Part shown: one piece after another, positions 1 through 13,000 of the stretch
How positions within the stretch are numbered: the stretch's first letter is position 1
Layout: every line of letters starts with the position of its first letter
From: Agapetus fuscipes
Lineage: Eukaryota > Arthropoda > Insecta > Trichoptera > Glossosomatidae
Assembly (NCBI GenBank): GCA_951799405.1
Contig: OX637339.1
Coordinates: 18,166,001-18,230,000, forward strand
DNA length: 64,000 bases
Direction of reading: 5' to 3'
Translations under genes and position numbers: made by a program
The notes under the pieces: model-generated
What the model was told of the DNA's origin: nothing
The model's database searches: none
Seen by the model: only the letters and a program-made list of their open reading frames with translations

Positions 1-83
1 AGTGTCTAATTCGTGATAAGGAGGGCTATAGGATTGTGACACATAGTAAAATGGAGCTCTCTTAGCGTGTGTCTAAAATCTAA

Positions 84-190
84 GTTGCAAAGATATATTA
101 ACATTTAAAGCTCATATCAAATGCATGCCCACAAACAAACACGTATAGTTCGCGCTTGCAAATACTGAATGTCTACTTACAAATAAAATA
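84..190 (-). repeat. (TTAGA)n-family fragment
   Basis: Shows the 3' half of the family in reverse: aagttgcaaagatatatta followed by aaatgcatgcccacaaacaa. Confidence 0.6.
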
Positions 191-379
191 AATAAAAAGT
201 ACGCAAATAATGTGTACGTACATGTGTTAATAGAATCAATGATTAAAAAGCAAAATAATAAAATAAACAAATCTTTTCAACTCGAGTTGAGTTCAATATC
301 TTGAGCGCTTTCAGAGTGTTAACACGCCATTTTCAAGAGAAATCTTATTCCTTCTTCTTCCTCCACCTTTTACAGTCCA

Positions 380-766
380 CTCTGCTATTCTGCTAAATTC
401 CTTACGACCTTAAGAGCCCGTTCCCACTTGTTGGGTGTCGGATGCGTATATTTATCGAAGGTTCCAGTGGCATAGCATTTCGGACCAAATCGGGTTCCTA
501 ACTTCCTATAAGTGTGAATAGCTCCATACATAATTTTCTGCCACTGGAACCTCCGATCAATATACGGACCCGACACCCGACAAGTGGGAACGGGCTCTTA
601 GGCGACGAGCTGGCGATTCGTGTCCAAAACAAGTCTGGAGCGCTAGCGCTTGCGTAAGAACTCCATAGATAAAAAAAATCACAGTACATCTTATGTTTGG
701 AAACGAATTGCCAGCTAGTCGTCTTAGGTCGTAAGGAATTTAGCAGAATAGCGCTTCTGGACGTAG
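380..766. mobile_element. TIR MITE interrupted by a second palindromic MITE
   Basis: The outer element has inverted ends reading ctattctgctaaattcc (about 382) and ggaatttagcagaatagcg (about 740). Inside it, 411-600 is a near-perfect palindrome beginning agagcccgttcccacttgt and ending with its complement, dropped in at a cTTA site. Uninterrupted outer copies lie at 8473, 35240 and 59394. Confidence 0.7.
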
Positions 767-851
767 GCCTCCTCCAAACTTCTCCATGTTTGTCTTTCGA
801 CTAAAATACATTAGCTTCATGTATATAACTCTGTGTCTTTCTTTCTTCCAG

Positions 852-1005
852 ATCCTCCTGGTCCACCATACATCGAAGGTTACACCAATGGAGAGACGGT
901 CCGCCGTGGACAGACTGTGGAGCTGATGTGCAGATCTAGAGGTGGAAACCCTCCAGCGCAGCTGGTCTGGTACAAGAACAGCGACCAGATCCAGATGGCT
1001 TACAG
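852..1005 (+). CDS. sns: Exon 1 in window: first half of Ig domain a
   Basis: Acceptor follows ttcttccag; donor is gtaaga. Enters in phase 1 and leaves in phase 2. It encodes the start PPGPPYIEGY, the B-strand Cys in VELMCRSRGG, and the C-strand Trp in NPPAQLVWYKN. It is isolated from exon 2 by a 33.9-kb intron that cuts this Ig domain in the middle. Confidence 0.88.
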
Positions 1006-4000
1006 GTAAGAACCATCTTTCTTCTTGCTGTCTTATGTAGAATGATGGTCAGTTTTCAGTAAATAAAAGTGAGTAAAGTATGTACCTACGCCATTTGCCG
1101 ACGTCATTTCCGGCCAATCAAATTGCAAGCAAATCTGAGTCCTCACACAGCAATGGCGGTTTGATTTCTCACTATAAATGCAACAAAACTAATTCAAAGG
1201 TCAGTGTTGTTTCTAGAACACCAGATCCTGTAAAAAGATCACAGCGACTGGCCAACCGCTGATAATGCCGTGGTAGCAATGGACGAAACTCTCCGGAAAG
1301 AATCAACCAGACCACGGCTACACAGCCCGAAAAAAGTGAATTCGCACTTTAAAAAATAATTGAATAGTGTTCGATTTCTCTCCGATCCCGTCGTAAAAAG
1401 TTGCGCAATATGTTCAACATCTAAATCTAAGTTGCAAAGACATTATCATTTAAAATTCATATTAAACGCATTCCCACAAGCAGACACGTACAAGTTCGCG
1501 CTTGTGCATAACACATGTGAACCTACAAAATTAAAAATAAATCTCAAATGGACATACACCCTGCAACTCCTGCCGACCGTCTCTGAAACAGGGGTGATAT
1601 TGACACAGTGAACCATTTTCAACAGCATAGATGTCAGCCGCATACCAACCTATAAGTCAAGGAACACACACGAGAAATTACATTTTTAACTATCAAATAT
1701 CGGCGGGAAAAAAATCAAAGGAATACAGAATGGACAGTATGTAAAACACAGTATTTGATCTGTGATGTTGGCGGCTGGGGTTTGTTAAAGTAAAATTGGT
1801 TTTATGATTTAGTTTTTTATGTCCATGTATATATTGTTATTTATTGATTTAAAAAAAATGTAATTTGTCATGTATGTTCCTTGACTTATAAGTTGTTATG
1901 CGGCTGACCACCCATACTGTAAAAAATTGGTTCACTTTGCCAATGTCACCCCTGTTTCAGGGAAGGACGGCAAGAGTTGCAAGGCTTATGTTCATTTGAG
2001 ATTGGGTTTTTATATTGTAGGTCCACATGCGGCATGTGTTAGCGCGAAATTATACATATCTGCTTGTGGGAATGCATTTAATATAAATCTTAAATGATAT
2101 ATATATTTGCAGCTTAGATTAGATTAGATTAGATTAGACAGTAACCTATTTAACAAATGTCTAAAGATCCACTCTTCGTCCAATCATATGTTCAAGCGCC
2201 TTTAGAGTGGCACACTGTCATAAATGGCGCTATATAAATTTTGTATTAATAATACAGTAACATAAACTCAAAAGCATGCACGGTACAAGTCGTGGTATTG
2301 GACCGTTGAAATCTCGAGTGTATTTGTCGTCCGAATGTTCGGGAATGCTCGTGTCCCGGAATATCCCAAATATCGCGGACAATAACCTGGAATGGCGCGT
2401 TTGCAGCGAATTCACCATGCTGGGCAAATGAGGGTTTAATGCGGGTCAGCGTTTACAAGGGAATTAGCGGAGCTTAGTCGGTAATGCCGCACGACTGTTT
2501 TACCGACGTGACGTCACGGGGCCTGACGCCATTTTGGCACAAGCGTACCTCGGTATTTGAATGGTTTGGTTTGCGTACTTTAATCTATAATCTCTTACAG
2601 GACTATTCTTAGACATTTTAGTCGTCGGTTGAGCCTACGCTTTTACGAACTAATGATGCGTTTGTTTTAAGACCTGGCAATCCAAGATGAACATGTCAAG
2701 CAAGTGAACAGCTTATTTGTCTTCATACAAATATTAACAAAATTCGGTAGGTAAGAATGACCGTGCTGATGAAACTTCCAGCGCAGGCAACATTAGTTTG
2801 TCAAAGCGTGGGCTCAACCGACGACTAAAATGTCTAAGAATAGCCCCGTTATAATCTGAGTTGCAAAGATATATTAACATTTAAGGCTCTCAAATGCATG
2901 CCCACAAACAAACACGTGTAGTTCACGCTTAAAAATGCTGAATGTGTACATACAAATAAAATCCAAACCTAAAATGAACATAAGCCGTACAACTTTTGCC
3001 GACCTGGCACAGGGGTGATATTGGCAAAGTGAACCATTTTTTTACAGCATAGGTGGTCAGTCGCATACCAACCTAAAGCGAAATATACAAAGCTTATATC
3101 GATATGTGACATATTAAGTGGGTTTCTCAGATATAAGTATACATCTGTTTTCCTATTTTCTATGAGAGAAATCACTCTAAAAAACGTGCTAAAATCCTAT
3201 ACATAGTTTAGAAGTTTTTCATGAGCACTTCCTTATAATTAGTTCACTTACTATCAGAAGTTACACACAATAAATTGTTTAACCTACCATTTCTCAAATC
3301 ATTGAATCAGCACTTATTCTGTTTTACCTTTAACAAGGTGATTTCTTTTTTTAAATATTTGTTACACTTATTTTAAGAGTCCGTTAAATAAATTGATTCT
3401 TTCGAGAAGACTTTGCCCTAAATCTTTAGCTTTGTCGCTTCGATGTGCGAACGTTTCGACAACCAAACACACACAACGAGCTTGTTCGTAAGTTGAGGTA
3501 TTTTTTATGTATTATCAAATGTCATTTTTGCATGGGCACAATGTTTACGACGCCTATGCGAAAAAAATGAATTTGCAAACGTGGCACGACTGCTAATGCC
3601 GAGAGTAATGATATATGAAGGATTCAGGGGGGAAAACATGCGTATCAAAAATCAATCAAATCATTGAAAAGCAGAAAATAATTACTAAAATCATGGATAT
3701 TATGCGCGACTAGATGATCCGGTCGATAGATCAGTTGGTAGAGCGCTTGCATTCCATGCTGTGAGCTCGGGTTCCAATCCTACCAAGGGTGTCAGAAATG
3801 AATAATGAGTTTTGGCTTACACGGCCGGCTGATGATGCTAGAGTGATGTTTTCCGGGATCTGTTGCCGTGGTCTGTGGGAGCTGGAGCTTCCGGACGTTT
3901 CGCCCATTTCTCCGATGGGAATCTTCAGCGTGAAGTATGATGATGAAGATGATTTTAATTAAAACTGTGAGAAGAAGCCCATCGTAGAAATGGGCGAAAC

Positions 4001-7000
4001 GTCCGGAAGCTCCAGCTCCCACAGACCAATGCAACAGATCCCGGAAAACATCACTCCAGTGTCAGAAATGATTTCTCGTTTCGATGTGAATTTCAAAGCC
4101 CAAAATAAAATACCGGCAATGTTTACTCAGCCTTCACAAGAAATGAGTGCCAGCCCCCTCGGGAGCTAGGAAACTGAAGTGGTTGGCGTAAGGCCGGCCC
4201 CTTTACCTGTAAATATAAATTTGTTCCACTCGCCACATGCGAGTTACACTATATGTGTAGCTTAATTGCGTTGCGTTTGCGACTATACAGAGAACCAATC
4301 TCGAACAAATTATTATCCCATCCATGTATTTATTTCTAGATAGACTTATACACACACTAACACAGACAATCCACAACACGCAAATTACGCAACTAAGCTA
4401 CACATTTAGTGTAACTTCTTGCCTGCGTTATCCCCGCAGGGGTCGCATGTGGTGCTTCGGGACCTAATTATTTTTACAGGTAAGGGGACCAGCCTCACAC
4501 CAACCTCTTTCAGTTGAAGGGGGGGTTTCCCAGCTCCCGGGGGGGCTGGTTCTCATTTCTTGTGAAGGCTGGAGTAAGCCTTGAGATTGAACCTGTGCTC
4601 TCGGCATGGAATGCAAGCATTCTAGCAATTGAGCTATCAACTTTTTTCACGAGCTTGGTCGTCATCGCTACAAAGCGCCAATTGCTGTAAGGCTGGATGG
4701 ACCTTTGGTGACCGGTCATTGATAAAGGTTTTATAAATTTTTCAACCCAGCCAAGAGCAAATTTGAAAATATAAATGGTATATTTTTTTGTGCTCTGCCG
4801 GGAATCGAAACCACAACCTTCCCATTCGGAGTCCGAAGTGTTACCACTGAACTACGGACCGGACAACACACAACTACATATTCTTAACAATGCATTTTTT
4901 TCTATTTACCTCATTTGTCCGTTTATCACATCCCATTCTTTTCACACAAACAAACCATCATTTCTTTTTTGCACACCTCAACAATCAACTTCACACATCA
5001 AATCTTTTGTTTTCCTTTCCTTCCTTTCACATTCCATTACTTTTATTACACCCTGTATCTCTCTTTCAAAACGGCAAAAAATTCACTATTTTTACATAAA
5101 GCATCATCTTGCAATAATATACAGGGTGCGTCAAAAAGTTACACGCTGTGTATCTTATTTTTTTCTTTTTTCTTTCTTTTTTTACTCACTCTCTATCTCT
5201 TTATAGTCCGGAGCCTTTACTGGCATTTGTATGGGGGTACGGTCCCATCCGCAAGATAGCGTGAAATTTGGCGTGCGCATGAATTGAACTGTAAAAAATA
5301 ATAGGTTCCACCCATCTATCATAACTATTATCTAACTTGCAAAGAGATATTGACATTTAATGCATCTCCATTTATATTTTAGTATTGTTCTTTTTTTTTT
5401 TTTTTTTTTTTAATAATTTATTCAACAAAACAGGAAAATACATTAAAATATATAAAACAATAATAAAAATATATACAATTGATGTTGTACCTTCCCAATT
5501 ACAATGTTGACATTAAATATAAGTATTAAAAATAAAAAGAACATAAAAAAGAATATAAATATAAATACTAATGACAGTAAGATATTTTTTCATACAATGT
5601 TGACATTAAATATAAGTATTAAAATAAAAAAAAGAATATAAATATAAATACTAATGATAGTAAGATATTTTTTTTTTCTTTTTTCAAACACAAAATATAA
5701 AATATAAAAACCTATTAAAATAATCATGATAACCGTAATGACACCAAACAATAAGAGATAAAAACAGAATTACATATATCAAATCAGCCTTACATTCACT
5801 TGAACATGCCAATATTTTTAATTATAATTTTAATTTTTCCCACTCACTAATACCTACACACTGAAATTCTAGTCAGAATTCATTATATTTCATGAACACG
5901 TTTCTATTATTATTACAATTACAATTATTATTATTATTATTTTACATCATTAATCAAGAATTAAGGGCAAAGTATGGCCGTCGTTAACTTTTTCAAAGTA
6001 TTGGTCGATTGGTAAAAAATATCCAGTTCACTAAACTTTTCATTGAACAACCGCGAAGCTCTCAAGAGGAATGAGTTTCCGTATGAATTTGTTCTGTGAG
6101 ACGGAATATAGAGCTGGATTTTGGTGTTTCTTGACGTCATCCTAGGCACTCGGATTCCCATGTTTTCGGTTCTCGGTTCTGCATGTTTGTAACATTTTTT
6201 TGGTTGCTATTTGCTTTTTCGGTTTAATTTTTTTTCAGTTCTGTCATTTTTTATTTTGTTGTTATTATTTTCTTTGAATACTATTTTTATTGTTTAACTT
6301 TTTGTATAAGTTTATTAGATATATATATAGACATATTGAGATAAAAAATATGTAACTAGTATCTATCCCGCCCTGCATGCACACAAGCATTCGGCTTTCT
6401 GCATTAGGGTAAGCAAAAAAAAAACATTGTTTTTAAAATATATGTATTTGTAATTTGTTCAAAATAATAAAACACTTTTTTCAATTTCACCCTTTCATAT
6501 TGTCTTAAGAAACACATTCTACACAATCCGAGCTTATAAAAGAATTTGAAATGCGTTAATGTGAGAGCTAAATTATAAATATTTTTAAATCAATTTCCAG
6601 TTTTCATTGTACACATTGGTCCAGTACAGTATCCAAGCGTTGCTTATGTAAAATTATTTCTTCTGGAAATAAGACAAGCAAGCAGTATAGGGGCGATTTA
6701 ATGCATGCCCGTAAACAGACGCATGACGCATTCTGCATGTGCACATACAAGTTAATAAACTTTACAACTCATGCCGCCATTCCCTGGAACTGGGGTGGCA
6801 TTGGCAAAAGTGTACCAATTTTCTACTATTAATTTAAAATAACTCATTTGTAATTGACTAAATTGTTAAAGATGGCTCCAATCGAAATAAAATTTTGAAC
6901 TTGAAATCTAAATATCAAGCTTAAATGAATTTTTGTACCATATCATATTGCCTACCTATTAGGCGCATATGTGTCTGTATGCGATGCACGCTCCTCGTCA

Positions 7001-10000
7001 TTGGGTAGTATTTTTTTTTTTTTTAAGAAAGCCTGTGCGGGAGACTCCCTAGATTCAAGAGACTCTAGGGGTATATGACACTTGTTATAGTGCCGCAGAG
7101 TTTTTGGTGATGTGGCAGTTGTCCTTGTCCGGTTGCAGGGCCGTTAGCTGCGCAGTGCCGTCGTGTGTGTTGCGTTGCGTTGTGTTTTGAGACACTGAGA
7201 GGAAATGGCGATTGATATTGGATTTGAAATGGGTAAGGTTAAATTGGGATGGAAACACAGATACCGGTAACTCATTCCATGAGCGAGCATTTTGGCAAAG
7301 GAATGAGTCGTGAAAACACCAAGTTCTCATAGTTTTGATATCGACTGCAAATGGTTGAATGTGAGCCGTTCTACGAGTTGCCCTTGTTGTGACGAGAGGA
7401 GGGGGTATAAGTAATGAATTATTAACTGATAATTTTTAATACCGGTTTCTTGCCAGGCAAAATAGGTTAGTGGACTCTTTTCCTCTTCACAAATCTATTT
7501 ATAGATATGTAGACATATATCCCTTAAATTACATAAATTGTAAATTGACTCTCCAAGACACTTTACAAGACATGACCTACGAAGATACAGAGAAGCTCTT
7601 AATTGTAGTTGAATAAATTTATATTTCTATTTTACATTTGTTTATCCTAATTTCTTGAGTTAACTAAGTTTATAGTATTAGAACCAAGATTTAAGATGGT
7701 AGTATTAAAATATGAATTAATGTAATAATTATTATTTACTTAGGTATATACATATTGAGTACAAGCTCTCTACGCCTGAGATACAGGATTTCCTAGTTCA
7801 GGCACATGTATTTTTCTTATAGCTAAAGTTCTTATGTGTACAAATGTAATGTGAAGAGGTGTTTTTGTATAAATAAATAAATTATTATTATTATATTATT
7901 ATTATTTAAAAAAAAACACATGAAATCTACGAGCACGCCAAGTTTCATGCTGTCTTCCGGATGAGACCGTAAGCCAAGCTAAGGACCAAGTTAAGTATTA
8001 CAACTTTCAGGACCCTGAGTACGAGTTTTTTCACTTTACTCGAAATATTGTGTATTCGAGAAAAATGTATGTGAACTTGTAAAGCCCCCCTGGCAAAAAA
8101 GGTATCGAAACTTGTTTTGCCAGAGGTGCTTTACAAGTTCACATACATTTTTCTCGAACACTCAATACTTCGAGTAAAGTGAAAAAACTCGTACTCAGGA
8201 TACAGATGTGAGGAGTTTCTTTTCTTTCCCATGTGCGTTCAAAACCATAAATTCACATTTTATATTATTCAAATTACACTTGGCTTTTATACCTACATAT
8301 CTCTGTGTGTGTGTTTTTTTTGCTGATCTTTTTTCATTTTAATATTATTTTTATCTTTTGTTTCCGCATGTTTACGGACCTGCCTGGATTATTTGTTTTT
8401 AAAAAAAAATGAAAAACATCAAGCATTTTTTTTAACATCCCTTAGTTTTGTTTGTGTTATATCCATCAGAAGCGCTGTTCTGCTAAATTCCTTACGACCT
8501 TAAGGCGACGGGATAGCGATTTGAATCCAAATAAAACGTGTACCTACTATGATTTTTTATCTATCTTTCGCAAGCGCTAGCAAGCTCCGACTTGGATTGA
8601 TATCCAAAGTGTAAGGAATGTACCAGAATAGCGCTTTAGAGGTTTATTGACTTATGGGTTGGTATGAGGCTGACCACCAATGCTGTAAAATTTTTTGCAC
8701 CTGTTTCAGGGAAGGTCGTCTGCAATAGTTGCAGGACTTATGTTCATTAGAGATTGGGTTTTTATGTTGTAAGTCCACATGCAGCATGTGTAAGCGCGAA
8801 CACTTCACATCTATCAAAAGTTGCGTTTTACAAGATGGTGACTTTAGTTCCGTTTTTCAACCATTTCACTTTAAGAGTCTAGAATAAACGTGACTGAGCT
8901 TTACAAATAGTGTAACTCCTTGCTGCGTTTTCCCCGAAGCGGTCGCATGTGGCGAGTGGGACCAACATATTTTTAAAGATAAGAATGTCAGCCTTACACC
9001 AACTATTTCAGTTGAAATGGGGGTTTCCCTCCACCCGACGGGACTGCTAAACATTTCTTGTGAAGGCTGACTTAACCTTGCTAATGTTTTTTTTACTTGG
9101 GTTAGAAATAAACACAAAAACGGGAAATTATTTCAAACCCTAGCTCTTGGCATGGAATGCAAGCACTCTACCTACTGAGCTATCAACCGGATTTAGAATG
9201 TAGATCCATGTTTCAAAATACAAAAAGCTTCGTCCATCCGAAACTAGATGCCTCTATAAGTGTTGTCATATTAAAAATTTAGTATTTACAGCAACGACTA
9301 TGATGATGATGATTGCCTAAAAAAAGGAAATAAAATAAATAAAGAGATTTTCCTTATTCAAATAATGCGTAAGGGAAAAAATCCTTGTATATGCGAGTCT
9401 CATGTGAAATAACTGGCGCTCGCTGGATACATATATTATTAAGGAGTACGGATTCGAACCCAGACTCGCTGCACGGGATTTGGGTGATTTACCGCTTGAC
9501 TAATGTCGTCAATATAGCACGCAGGCTTTCGCGGTAGGGGGTGGCGGGAGGCGCGTGAAAAAAAACGAATAAAATCCATACATTCACGGCAAAAAGAAGG
9601 TTCAAATGTTTCTAAATATGTGTTGTTTTTATATAGGTTCAGAGACTAAGAAAAAAATACATTTCGGATCGAAGATCCCACGGAGTTGCAAGGATATTTA
9701 AAAAAAAATATTTGAAACAGATTCGTCTACCATCAAGTTCTTAAAAAAAGAGAAACTTAAATGTGATGAGCCACCATACTGTAAAAAAAATCGTTCATTC
9801 GTCAATGTCACCCCAAGAGTGCTTATGTTCATTTGAGAAATGATTTTTTTTAAATATTGTAGGACCACATTATTCCTTGACTTATAGGTTGGTATGAAGC
9901 TGATCATCCATACTGTAAAAAAAATGGTTCACTTCGCCAAAGTAGCCCCTGTTTCAGGGAAGGCCGGCAAGAGTTGCGGTGCTTATGTTCATTTGAGAAT

Positions 10001-13000
10001 TGTTTTTTTTTTATATTGTAGGGTCACATGCGGCAAGTGTAAGCGCCAACTTATACGTGTCTGCTTATGGGAATGCATTTAATACGAATCCTTCATGTTG
10101 TATATCTTTGCAACTTAAGTTACAGATTATAGATAGAAAAGAGGATATTTCTATAATCAAACTTGCTAAGACAGTATGCATGCGCTTAAGCAGATTCTTG
10201 CTAGTTCGCGCTTTCACATGCTGCATGTGTGCTTACAAAATGAAAACAAATGTTAAGTTTACATTAACCCTGCAAGTCTTGCCACCGTTCTTTGAAATGC
10301 AAACGCAACGCACTAAACTACACACACAGTGTAGCTTCTTGCTGCGTTATCAACGAAGTGGTCGCAGTCGCGAGTGCAACGTATTTTATTTTTGACAGGT
10401 AAGGGGTCCGGCTCTACGCCAACCACTTCAGTTGTAGTGGGGGGTTTCCCACCTTCTAGGGGGGCTGGAACTCATATCTTGTGTAGGCTGGGTAAACCTT
10501 TCCGGTATTTTATTTTCGGTTTGAAATAGACACTGAAACGGGAAATCATTTGCACACTTTGGGTGGGATTCGAACCCGAGCTCTCGACATGGAATGCAAG
10601 CATTCTACCAACTGAGCCATCGACCTAACGGGCGACATCGGTAAAGCAATTCAAATTTGCGGTATGGTTAGCCAGTTTCATCTATAATCTAAGTTGCCAA
10701 GAGATATATTAACATTTAAAATTAAAATTAAATGCATGCCCACAAACGGTCACGTGTTAGTTCGCGCTTACACATGCCGCTTGTGGACCTACAATATACA
10801 AAACCCAAATCTCAAATGAACGTAAGCACTGCAACTTTAATCGACTTTCCCTGAAACAGGGGGACATTGGTGATCTGAACCATTTTTTTACAGTATGGGT
10901 GGTAAACGACGACGATACCATGTTGAAAGCACCGGTTCTCATCAGATCACCGAAGTTAAGCAACATTGGGCGCAGATGCTACCTGGATGGGTGACCGCTC
11001 AGGTACACTGCGTGTTGTTGGCATTTCTTGGACCGGTCCGTAGTCCAGTAGCAACACTTCGGACTCGTAAATGGAAGGTTGCGGATTCGAATCCCGGCGG
11101 AGCACAAAAATATACCATTTATATTTCCAAAATGTGCTCTTTGCTTGGTTGAAAAATTCATAAACCTGTACCAAAGACCGGTCACTGAAAGGTCCATCCA
11201 ACCTTACAACAACTGGGTCTTGCTAGAGAATTGGCGCTTTCTACAGCGACGACCAAGCTCGCAGAGGGCTCTTGAGGTGTGATACACACAAAAACAGCGC
11301 TCACCAAATAAATCATCCTAATATTATTATTATTATTAAGCCTCATACCAACCTATGACTCAAGGTACTTATATCAAAATGAAATTCATAAATAATCAAT
11401 CAGGAAGTTTCAAAACAAAATGGCGAAGCAATTCAAAATGGCGGCGATCCGTGAAACCAGATGTTATTTGTGTGTGAGTGTGTATCCATTTTTTTTCTTG
11501 TGTTTTCACGAAATGCAAAAGAAAACTTTTCGAATAAATAAGCAATCTATATGAAAATGAAATGGATATTATATTTTCAATGAAATTATGTGCAGAGAAT
11601 AACATTTATATTGTGTGTGTGTTCTTGTAGCGCGGGAAGCTGCCGCCATTTTGGATAAAGCCATCAAATCTGCTGGGCTTTTATTTTATTGCTTTTCGTG
11701 GTTTATATAATTCTTTACCTTAGAGCATAAACAACGGAAGTCCACTTTTTGCGTTTATGAGTTAAGGGGGATTTGAGACCCAAAACAACTTTGGCTGTTC
11801 AAAAAAAAAATATATGGTCGTCTTCCTGTATATTTAAACGAAATGAAAATATTTTTTTTTTTTTTTTTTGCCTTCCAATCAGCTGGAAATATGCAATAAA
11901 CTATTTAAAAAAGGCTCATTTTCCAATGCAACTCACGTTTCTTTTATTAATATTTCAAATCCAAATATTCAATTTAATGATAGAGTATGTATTCAGCTAA
12001 ATTACCAGGATTTCCGAAAATTCATTATTTACTTAGTTACTGAGTTATTAATTTTTTTGAAAATGTATTTACGTAATTTTTTTTCGTACGCGTTTTAAGT
12101 TCCTCCGAGTAATTTTCCGAAAAAATCACATCGTGATTAAATTAAAGAAATGTTTTTAATTATTTACGTAAATTTTTCATTTGTTTAACTTAATCAGCTA
12201 ATTTTATATTTTTGTACTGTTTTATTTTTTGCACAGATGGCGGTTTCTTCCCCGTTTGGGTATTTTGCCGATTGCAATGGCGGACGGAAGACCGAAACAC
12301 TAATGTATCATTATGATACTGCATAAGCAATATATGTATGAGTATATATGTTTAAAAAAAACTCCGAGCCATGGAAAAGAGTAATAATAGGAATTCCAAT
12401 GGAATTAATAATATTGCGGCAGCCGGCGAAACACACTTTACTATCTCGTTTCATGCATTACTCTTCATAAATCTATTTTAAAAACACATCCTTAACACAG
12501 CCTTACACCAACTGGGTCTTGCTTGAGAATTGTCGCTTATGATTTTAGCTGATTATTGAGTTCGTTGACAAAATATAGGTTTCTATTTAAGGCTGACCCC
12601 CTATGCTATACAAACTTAATTCACTTTTGCCAATCACACCACGTATTAGGGAATGGCAGCAGAGGGCCTTTCCTAATGGGCAAGAGTGGTGGAGGTGGCC
12701 TTGCGTCAACCACTTAGGTTTCCAAGCTCCCAATGGGCCTGAATGGAAGGTTGTGAGTTCGAATCCCGGCGGAGCACAAAAAATATTGCATTTATATTTT
12801 CAAATTTGCTCTTCGCTGGGTTGAAAAATTCATACACCTCTACCAATGACCGGTCACCAAAGGTCTATCCAGCTTTACAGCAACTGGGTCTTGCTTGACA
12901 ATTGGCGCTTTGTAGCGACGACGACCAAGCTCGTAAAAAGTTCGATAGCTCAATTGGTAGAATGCTTGCATTCCATGCCGAGAGCAAGGGTTCGATCTCA

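Noticed and set aside
4775..5259. Overlapping 143- and 114-codon frames
   Set aside because: Ser/Phe/His-rich translations of a pyrimidine-rich tract overlapping a SINE end; two frames are equally open, as expected by chance in a T/C-rich stretch.
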